From positions 1-35,615 of IMG/VR virus record IMGVR_UViG_3300042549_003104: a stretch of 35,615 nucleotides of DNA; one strand, written 5' to 3'. The notes beneath the pieces were generated by a model that was not told where the DNA came from, did no database searches, and was given only the letters and a program-made list of their open reading frames with translations. This DNA is from a virus. A program made the position numbers and the translations under genes. Shown here one piece after another: positions 29,501 to 35,615 of this stretch (position 1 is the first letter of the stretch; each line of letters starts with the position of its first letter).

Positions 29501-30943
29501 TTAGCTTCCGGCCATTTCCAGGCCAACGATTGGCCCTGCGGCCGAATTGGTTCCAAAATCGTGGCACACAAAATCGTTTCGGCTAGTTGCCTTCACTGCG
29601 ATCTGATCGCGTTCCCAAACGGACTGCCCGCCAACGGAAACCTGATCGCTGAATTCGATGTTCATCATGCGACGATCACCAAACTGGCAGCCCAGTGCGA
29701 GATCGCCAAAGATGACAGGAATCTGGCTATTTGCCGCCACTGATGGCATGACCTGAGAAAACTCGACTGCGTAGCCGAGAAACTGTGCTGCGATGCCGTT
29801 GGCAATGTCGGCCGCAGTCGTTCCGCCAGCAGCCAGAGCCAAAGGCTGCATCACGTTGTAAAAGAACGTGCGATGGCAGGTCCAGCGAGGGCTTGCGGCT
29901 GCATACTGTGGCAAAGCGGCCACAACGCTACTGAAGTTCGCCAGCGTCAGTTCGCTGTAGGCATTGCCCGCACCAAGAATCAGGCCCGGAGCAGTTCCAG
30001 CCGTCAGCGTGTCAAGCTTCGTGAGAATTCCCACGATGCCGTTAAACGTCGATGTGCCGGTTCCGGTAAAGCCCGCCAAGTCCTCAGCGTAAGCAAATGC
30101 CAGAGCGATTTCGCGAATCAATTCGTTAGCAATTGACACTACGGAATCTTCTGACAGTTCGTTGCTCATGCGAGTTAGAACCATCCACTTCTTGGCAACG
30201 AGTTTGACTTCGTTCCATTCAGCGTCTGATTCTGTTCCGGCCGTGTTTTCGCCAACTGCATAAGCAGTCAAACCACCCACTCGTCGCGGAGTCGTCTTCG
30301 TTTCCGACTTCATTAACGTTGCCGGAACGAGACGACGAATAACGCCGTACTGTTCAACAAGCCGAATGATGTCGGTTGAAAATTCGTCCGGAACGAAAAT
30401 GCCAGCCCCGGAAACGTCGCCGCCGCCTTCACCGTGGACATTCATCAGCCCGTTCTGCTGACAGAACTCAACCGAGCTGTAAAACTGGAACTTGCCAGGC
30501 ATACACATTGTGGCGGTGGCAAGTGCCCACTGGCCGAAGCGGTAAGCACGCTCGACTGGCTGCCGTCCTGCTTCGTCAGCGTGCGGAGCAAAGTTGCTTG
30601 GGTTTGCTCGGCGGACATTGGCGGGCAACTTGAACGCACCGTTGCCGCCATTTGATGGCATTGCTGGTGCATTAGTGCCAATCATTCTGATCCGGTTCAC
30701 AAGCGGATTGAGGCGAGTTGCCTTGAGCTTGTTCTGTGCGTCCTGTGCTTTCGCGGCTCGATCGTTTGCGGCCTGAAGATCGTTGATTTTTGCGGTCAGG
30801 GCTTCTGCCTGTGCGTGCAATTCGCCAATCTTCTTGTCATCGTCTTCGCTGAGTGAGCCAGCCGTGACGCCTGCGTCAACCAGTGCCTGAGCCTGATCGA
30901 GTAGCGTGGTTCGTTCGCCAACAAGTTTTTGAAATTCGCCCAC
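29501..30943 (-). CDS. Major capsid protein, HK97 fold
   Basis: 480 residues from GTG 30943, with AAAGGA ten bases upstream. Residues 1-75 are a charged coiled coil (the scaffolding delta domain), followed by a flexible basic region (about 75-125) where the protease probably cuts. The mature part has Phe-Val-Pro-Asp-Glu-Phe-Ser near 178-184, Leu-Val-Glu-Gln-Tyr-Gly-Val-Ile-Arg and Gly-Thr-Gly-Thr-Ser, all familiar from phage_capsid proteins. It follows the portal and protease genes. Hairpins lie on both sides of the gene. Confidence 0.93.
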   Translation of the reverse strand: MGEFQKLVGERTTLLDQAQALVDAGVTAGSLSEDDDKKIGELHAQAEALTAKINDLQAANDRAAKAQDAQNKLKATRLNPLVNRIRMIGTNAPAMPSNGGNGAFKLPANVRRANPSNFAPHADEAGRQPVERAYRFGQWALATATMCMPGKFQFYSSVEFCQQNGLMNVHGEGGGDVSGAGIFVPDEFSTDIIRLVEQYGVIRRLVPATLMKSETKTTPRRVGGLTAYAVGENTAGTESDAEWNEVKLVAKKWMVLTRMSNELSEDSVVSIANELIREIALAFAYAEDLAGFTGTGTSTFNGIVGILTKLDTLTAGTAPGLILGAGNAYSELTLANFSSVVAALPQYAAASPRWTCHRTFFYNVMQPLALAAGGTTAADIANGIAAQFLGYAVEFSQVMPSVAANSQIPVIFGDLALGCQFGDRRMMNIEFSDQVSVGGQSVWERDQIAVKATSRNDFVCHDFGTNSAAGPIVGLEMAGS

Positions 30944-30984
30944 TGTGTTTGATCCTTTGATTTTGAGTCAGGACCAAACGAAAA

Positions 30985-31039
30985 CAGCGTCGGTCGCTGA
31001 CAGGTTTGGAAATACCAAAACTGCAAACGACCGACGCTG
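30985..31039 (-). other. Long compound hairpin between protease and capsid genes
   Basis: A 12-bp outer stem (30985-30996 with 31028-31039) encloses an eight-bp inner stem with one mismatch. On the minus strand TTTTCGTTT follows, so it may be a weak terminator or a 5' stabilising structure for capsid mRNA. The rest of the 176-base gap (30944-31119) shows a small TAGCGA/TCGCTA repeat at about 31107-31118 and no supported gene. Confidence 0.6.
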
Positions 31040-31119
31040 CTCATGAACATCAGATCGAAATTTGCCCGCGTGCCCTCATGGGTCGCTGAGCTGATGCGTG
31101 AATTGTTAGCGAGTGATCG

Positions 31120-31806
31120 CTACCTTGTCAATGCTCGTTTCCACATTCGCAAACGATCTGCACTGACAGAGTTCTTCGGCTTACTTCCCTGCGGAGCCTT
31201 GCCGGTGATCTGAATGACCTCATCCACATACCCAGCCGCCTTCGCTTCAGCCGCTGTGAAGTGCGTTCCGTCGCCATGCGGCCCGATCAGATGCGACTTT
31301 GTAACCTCAACAGAGTTTCCCGTGCGAGTCGCGTAAAGCTGCTCGAGATCAGCGTCCAGCTTTTCCATCATCAGCAGCGTATCGGCGATGTCCGCCTTGT
31401 GCCCCATCGCAATGCACAGCGAATAGTGCGGATGGAACTTGCTTGTAGCATAGGCTTTGATCGTATCACAGGCCATTACAGCGAGACTGGCCGCCGATCC
31501 TGCCAGCCCCTCAATAATGCCGGTCGTCGGTCCTGTGTGGGCCTGAATAGCGTTGAAAATGGCAACGCCATCATAGGCCAGCCCGCCAGGGGAATTGACG
31601 TACAAGTTGAGTGGCTTGCCGCGATTTGACATCAACACTTTGCTGATCGATGCGGAGTCCGTTTGCGTGTATTCGTCGCCGACGATGCCATGAAGCCATA
31701 CGTCTACGCCGTCCGCCTGAACGGCGCAAGTGATCTTGAAGTTTGAATCGAACACGGAATCACGAAGTGTCGGGATTGTTGCCATGAGTTTTGTTTGTGG
31801 TCTCAT
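31120..31806 (-). CDS. Prohead protease, ClpP-type
   Basis: 228 residues. The ClpP fold is shown by Val-Asn-Ser-Pro-Gly-Gly (70-75), the nucleophile Ser104 in Gly-Leu-Ala-Gly-Ser-Ala-Ala-Ser, His127 (or His125) in the His-Pro-His-Tyr-Ser block, and the Gly-Asp-Gly-Thr-His-Phe-Thr segment near 178-184 that should supply Asp179. It cuts the N-terminal delta domain from the capsid protein during maturation. The start overlaps the portal stop as ATGA; Met8 is an alternative start. Confidence 0.92.
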   Translation of the reverse strand: MRPQTKLMATIPTLRDSVFDSNFKITCAVQADGVDVWLHGIVGDEYTQTDSASISKVLMSNRGKPLNLYVNSPGGLAYDGVAIFNAIQAHTGPTTGIIEGLAGSAASLAVMACDTIKAYATSKFHPHYSLCIAMGHKADIADTLLMMEKLDADLEQLYATRTGNSVEVTKSHLIGPHGDGTHFTAAEAKAAGYVDEVIQITGKAPQGSKPKNSVSADRLRMWKRALTR

Positions 31807-33437
31807 TTCACCGCCGCCTTCAAAAGATTATCAACCAGAATTTCCCCACGATCCGACCAGCAAGCAACCAAATCCCTGACGTGAGTCTCGAGTGTTGAAC
31901 TTGTCGCCACTCCAGCCACATCCATGACCTGACGTTTGCTTTCCTCGGTATGTTTCGCGATTGCAACCACCGTTTCCGGAGACTGCCAGCCAAGATCAGC
32001 TGTGAATGTGTCCGTCCAAGTTTGATAGATTGCATCAACCGACGACAGAAACCCATCTGCCCGCTTTGATGCCCGAACAATGCGGTCTTTCTCGATCTGC
32101 AGTGCATTTGTCACGGAACTGGCAATCATGGCCCGCAAAACGTTGTTCTGTGGCGTTTCAGGTGGTGTTTTGTCTGGACTTTGCGCGGGGTTCTGCATGG
32201 GTTGAGCAGGCTTCTCAACAGGTTCAATACCGTCCTCCATCCAGTTCGCCGGATGAAAACGCTTATCTCCGTCAGGTCCAATGTCAGGCATGTTCATCAT
32301 TCTCCGGCCTTCATTCCATGTGATCAGGCCCATTTCCGTCTGACGATAGATTCCGTTGACTTTTGTCTCAAAGCTCATTTGAATCAGAGCTTCGCGGTTA
32401 AACTCAAAGAAATGAGTATTGTTTTTCCGTTGCCGATCGGTCAGCAGTTTTCGTTTTGCTTCTCGCTCGTGCCGCTTCAGCCAGACATTGAGGCAGTCAT
32501 CCAGCAGAGATTGATTCTCTGACTCTAGGCTGTTGTGGCTCGTGCGGGTATCGTCTCCGAGCTTATGCGGTGGAATGCCGTAGATGTTTCCAACCGTCGC
32601 CCGGATTTCGTATTGCCGCGTCTCAAGAAATTGGGCCTGATCGTTGGTGATGGTGAGCTGCTGAAACTTTGCCCCGTCCTGCAGCAGTGCAACCTTGTGA
32701 GCCTTCTGCAGCCCCTGCGTCATCTTCTCCCATGCGTCGATTGTGTTTCTAATCTTCTCTTCGCTAAAGTGCCCTGGAATCATCAGGATGCCGCCAGCGT
32801 TTGAGCCTTGCCCAAAGAACCGACCGCCGAACTGTTGAGCCGCCATGCCGACGCCAAGAGCGTCCTTCATGATGTCAATGACGTTGATGCCTTGAATTCC
32901 GTTGTGGCTTAACCCTTTTATGTGGTAAACGTCACGCTGCGGAAACTTGATTTCCTCGTGATCAATCCGCGTCACGTACCACAAAGCACCGTCATAGAAT
33001 GCCGGAAACGTCTTCTGCGGATCGAGCAAATACATCTCTAGCGGATTGCCTCGTGAGTCTCGATCGATGACCGCGTATCCGTTGCCGTAGAGTGCTGCCA
33101 TCGCAGTGATGACTTCAATGAACGTTCCCGCGTCCATGTTTTCGTTTATGTCACCGGAAAACATGATGTTTGCCCGATGCTGTTCGTCGTAAGTGCGATC
33201 GCTGCCGTTACGCTGAAAGCAATCGAACGGAAGACACGACACTCGCGAACTGATGAGATTGATCGCACGCCAGAGCGGTGGATATCCCATTGCTGACATC
33301 GGCGTGACACGGACGCCAGCCGATGATTTGCCTCCGCCGATGATTGATGTCCAGCCGCCAGCATCACGCGCCGACAAGTTCTGCAGACCGCTGCCGATCG
33401 GGGATGGATTCGCGATGATTTCAGAAACGCCGTACAT
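31803..33437 (-). CDS. Portal protein, HK97 family
   Basis: 544 residues. The N-terminal Pro-Pro-Leu-Trp-Arg-Ala-Ile-Asn-Leu-Ile segment, Gly-Asn-Gly-Tyr-Ala-Val-Ile-Asp-Arg-Asp (about 115-124), Ile-Pro-Pro-His-Lys-Leu-Gly-Asp near 286-293 and Asn-Ser-Leu-Glu-Ser-Glu-Asn-Gln are standard for phage_portal proteins. It forms the dodecameric DNA channel at the capsid vertex. The C-terminal 130 residues hold a Gln/Pro-rich linker and a helical tail. AAGGTG lies before ATG. Confidence 0.93.
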   Translation of the reverse strand: MYGVSEIIANPSPIGSGLQNLSARDAGGWTSIIGGGKSSAGVRVTPMSAMGYPPLWRAINLISSRVSCLPFDCFQRNGSDRTYDEQHRANIMFSGDINENMDAGTFIEVITAMAALYGNGYAVIDRDSRGNPLEMYLLDPQKTFPAFYDGALWYVTRIDHEEIKFPQRDVYHIKGLSHNGIQGINVIDIMKDALGVGMAAQQFGGRFFGQGSNAGGILMIPGHFSEEKIRNTIDAWEKMTQGLQKAHKVALLQDGAKFQQLTITNDQAQFLETRQYEIRATVGNIYGIPPHKLGDDTRTSHNSLESENQSLLDDCLNVWLKRHEREAKRKLLTDRQRKNNTHFFEFNREALIQMSFETKVNGIYRQTEMGLITWNEGRRMMNMPDIGPDGDKRFHPANWMEDGIEPVEKPAQPMQNPAQSPDKTPPETPQNNVLRAMIASSVTNALQIEKDRIVRASKRADGFLSSVDAIYQTWTDTFTADLGWQSPETVVAIAKHTEESKRQVMDVAGVATSSTLETHVRDLVACWSDRGEILVDNLLKAAVK

Positions 33438-33447
33438 TCAAAGCACC

Positions 33448-35130
33448 TTAGAAAAGAACGACGCCTGAACCGGCGGTGGAATATGCAAAGCTTGACTCAC
33501 CCTTTTCGACACCAGCAAGAGCCATGACGGCCGCCTGCATTCCGTCGATCGTCCTGACATCATCTTTTCCGTTAGGTTTGCACAGCAGGCCATTCTTCCC
33601 CCTTGTCACGTTGCTGGCCTGCCATGCGGCAATTGGGTTTCCATCGTGCGTTAATTTGTGGGACATCACGAGCTTTTCGAATTCTTCAATCGGCTCATTC
33701 AAAATGAACGGGCCTTGCCCGCATTCCTCAATTGGAAACTCTGCCGGCCGATGCTTCCAAGTCCCGTCACTGTTTTGTTCTCCCACTATCACCCGCTGAA
33801 TCAGATAGTCTGCGAATCGCTTGTCGTAAAGTAGCTTTTGAATCTGAAATCGCTCACCAATCTGACACAGTGTCGACCAGACATAATCATAGTCGATCCA
33901 GTCTCCATCTGTCAGGGTCAATTGAGCCTTTTCGTCATGCTCCCAGTCAGTAAATGGGGCCGCTGCAACACGCTGTTTTGCCGTGTCTTCAGGCATCCAG
34001 AACCACCACCGAAAGTGCAGCGTGCCGTCATGGTCTTTGAAGCAAAGACAGAGTGCCGTCAAGTCGCGAGTTCGTGACAGGTCAAGCCCCGCCCAGCATG
34101 GCAACGTCTCAAGATGTTCCCAAGACACGTCACGCTGACAGGCTTCCCAGTCGTGAGACTGAAGAAATGGATTTGATGACTGTTGCCAAATGTTGAGTCG
34201 GTACATCTTGAACGTGCGTAACGCTGACGGAGTATCGCAGCTCTGCAGGTCGGCAATGAATTCCTCTTCTCCAACAGTGTGGCCCCAGGCCGGATTGGCC
34301 ATCATGCCAAACTTAATCGGGTCTTTCTTCAAATCATCGTCGGTCAGATCAAATGGAGCCTCATGCCAGTCGAAGAAAAATGACTCGTTTTCGAATGCTC
34401 CGGACTCGACCCGCTTGCCGTAGTCGTAACGCTGCTTTCCGTAGCTTGTTGGATCGTTTCCGGCCGTCGTCACCTGAATAATCATTGGCTCCGAGCGACT
34501 GATGCCCATGCGGCTGATTCGCTTCATGAACTCAGCGTCAACGACGTGAATTTCGTCAACCGAGCATGAACCGTTCAGCCCTTCCTTTGACTTCTGAGAA
34601 GCGACGTTGTCACTGCTCAAAATCCTCATTGCCGAGTTCGTTTCGTCTACGGTAATGCTGGAATCTGTCTTGTTAATTCGCATGTATGCCGACAGCGTTG
34701 GCGATGCCTGAACCATCTTGATCGCGTGGCCCTGAACGATGCGAGCCTGCTGCCCATCTTTGGCTGCCGTGTAAACGTTTTGGCCTGGCTCACCGTCACC
34801 GTCAAGCAAATACAGATCCCACCACGCCACAGTCGGTGACTTCTTGTTTTTCTTTGGCTTGCCAATTAACGCCTCGCGGAATCGCCGCACCTCGCGTTTC
34901 CATCGAGCGGACATTTTGACCCAACCGAACAGCCGCATTGCACAATCTGCTTGCCAGTCGCTGGCAATCAACGGCAGCCCAGCACAGTCACCTTCCCAAA
35001 GAACCAGATTGTCACGCGCCCAGTCGATCACGAACTGGCCCCGGGCCTCGTCCATGCGGCATCCGTTCGCAGCCGCTCGCTCGTCGGCTTCGTTTCGAAT
35101 CCATCGCTTTGTGACTTTGTCAATTTTCAC
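33448..35130 (-). CDS. terL: Terminase large subunit
   Basis: 560 residues from GTG 35130, which overlaps the small terminase stop (GTGA); longer readings would lie inside that gene. The Walker A of the packaging ATPase is Gly-Lys-Pro-Lys-Lys-Asn-Lys-Lys-Ser near 90-98, with Lys where HK97-type enzymes have Gly. Walker B is Ser-Val-Asp-Glu-Ile-His near 190-195. The nuclease domain carries Leu-Asp-Leu-Ser-Arg-Thr-Arg-Asp (about 349-356). It pumps and cuts DNA with the small subunit. Confidence 0.94.
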   Translation of the reverse strand: MKIDKVTKRWIRNEADERAAANGCRMDEARGQFVIDWARDNLVLWEGDCAGLPLIASDWQADCAMRLFGWVKMSARWKREVRRFREALIGKPKKNKKSPTVAWWDLYLLDGDGEPGQNVYTAAKDGQQARIVQGHAIKMVQASPTLSAYMRINKTDSSITVDETNSAMRILSSDNVASQKSKEGLNGSCSVDEIHVVDAEFMKRISRMGISRSEPMIIQVTTAGNDPTSYGKQRYDYGKRVESGAFENESFFFDWHEAPFDLTDDDLKKDPIKFGMMANPAWGHTVGEEEFIADLQSCDTPSALRTFKMYRLNIWQQSSNPFLQSHDWEACQRDVSWEHLETLPCWAGLDLSRTRDLTALCLCFKDHDGTLHFRWWFWMPEDTAKQRVAAAPFTDWEHDEKAQLTLTDGDWIDYDYVWSTLCQIGERFQIQKLLYDKRFADYLIQRVIVGEQNSDGTWKHRPAEFPIEECGQGPFILNEPIEEFEKLVMSHKLTHDGNPIAAWQASNVTRGKNGLLCKPNGKDDVRTIDGMQAAVMALAGVEKGESSFAYSTAGSGVVLF

Positions 35131-35576
35131 CGCTGGCGTCTCATCCTCGCTGGTGCCGTTTCTTGTGTGACATTTACTCGCGATCTTGACGCTGGAGTCA
35201 GCCCGAACTGGCAAAGGTATTTGTGCATTTCCGCCGAACATCTTAGGGCGATTTTCGACGATGGGTTTTCGTACGATCCATGTTCTGAACTCAGAACAGC
35301 CCCCTCCCTTGCAACCGCCCGAAGTGCGTCACGCCATGTTCCGTACAGCACGCAATACTGTTCCATTGCGGCACGATCTGGGAGTGTCATCACCTTCATG
35401 GATTTGATTTCTGCCATGATCCGGATCCATTCTTTTCTCGCATCGCCTTTCATCCATGCCGGACAGTCTGGAGTTTCTGATGGCAACAGCGGTTCCGCCT
35501 TGTTCCGACGTTGCGGATCTTTGGCAAAATCGCCGTGCAGGATTTTCAAAGCCGTTGGTTTTCGTGGTCTACCCAT
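35127..35576 (-). CDS. terS: Terminase small subunit, P27 family
   Basis: 149 residues. The start Gly-Arg-Pro-Arg-Lys-Pro-Thr-Ala-Leu-Lys is the P27-family signature, then helices with Ala-Trp-Met-Lys-Gly and Glu-Trp-Ile-Arg. It recognises packaging sites on phage DNA. The ribosome-binding site is weak (AGAAG). Read across the window ends it is preceded by HNH. Confidence 0.9.
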   Translation of the reverse strand: MGRPRKPTALKILHGDFAKDPQRRNKAEPLLPSETPDCPAWMKGDARKEWIRIMAEIKSMKVMTLPDRAAMEQYCVLYGTWRDALRAVAREGAVLSSEHGSYENPSSKIALRCSAEMHKYLCQFGLTPASRSRVNVTQETAPARMRRQR

Positions 35577-35615
35577 CTTCTAATTTCATAAATTTTGCGG
35601 AAAAATGCGTGCGAG
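35577..35615. other. Right-end non-coding DNA, possible cos region
   Basis: 39 bases before the small terminase, which together with bases 1-20 would make a 59-base spacer between HNH and terS. No direct repeat is visible between the two ends of the window. AT-rich near 35580-35605. Confidence 0.4.

Noticed and set aside
31043-31213. A plus-strand frame of 56 codons starting Met-Asn-Ile-Arg-Ser-Lys in the gap between capsid and protease
   Set aside because: It runs antisense into the well-supported protease gene, has no convincing ribosome-binding site and no known relative.
1-35615. Integrated prophage with bacterial flanks
   Set aside because: No bacterial housekeeping gene is present at either edge, and the att site is internal.

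Overview
The window reads as one complete genome, or nearly one, of a temperate siphovirus-type tailed phage, not as a stretch of bacterial chromosome. Almost every gene lies on the minus strand, and most start codons overlap the preceding stop (ATGA, GTGA or TAATG). The order HNH endonuclease, small terminase, large terminase, portal, ClpP-type protease, HK97-type capsid is complete only if the left end (HNH, 21-317) is joined to the right end (small terminase, 35127-35576). The integrase and a tRNA-derived attachment site lie in the middle. This fits a free circular or cos-ended genome, since an integrated prophage would have its att sites at the ends. The host is unknown. The LamG-like fibre protein, the Gly-Ser linkers and the attP match to a class II tRNA-Leu(CAG) suggest a Planctomycete-like bacterium (inference).

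Read right to left, in the direction of transcription: packaging and head genes (35576-28969); connector and tail genes, including a tail-chaperone pair with a canonical -1 frameshift site and a short tape measure protein (28966-23508); tail-tip genes with Gly-Ser linkers and a Cys-rich protein (23511-21435); and a large glycosyltransferase-methyltransferase fusion (21245-19083). A rightward lysogeny block follows (17650-19020) with integrase and two small membrane proteins. The attP (17521-17572), a leftward terminator, operator-like palindromes and an XRE repressor (17393-17160) sit beside it.

The leftward early region (16966-8603) holds a ParB-like protein, a GHKL ATPase, DNA-binding and membrane proteins, a CsrA homologue preceded by three stacked compound hairpins, a NinG-type nuclease, a possible recombination protein, a replication initiator carrying an iteron cluster inside its gene, and a DnaB helicase. 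A ribbon-helix-helix-like gene with its own promoter and GTATAC sites (8358-8588) starts a row of single-gene accessory cassettes (8264-6518). These cassettes are separated by a recurring short palindromic motif.

A promoter at 6453-6480 leads into a lysis-like block: holin, lysine-rich membrane protein, papain-like peptidase, lipoprotein, small membrane protein and a PAS-domain membrane protein. Virion-decoration or fibre candidates (2735-317) and HNH end the unit.

The points most worth following are the csrA leader, the PAS protein in the lysis block, the glycosyltransferase-FkbM fusion, the cassette-boundary repeat, the frameshift site, the iteron origin and the attP.
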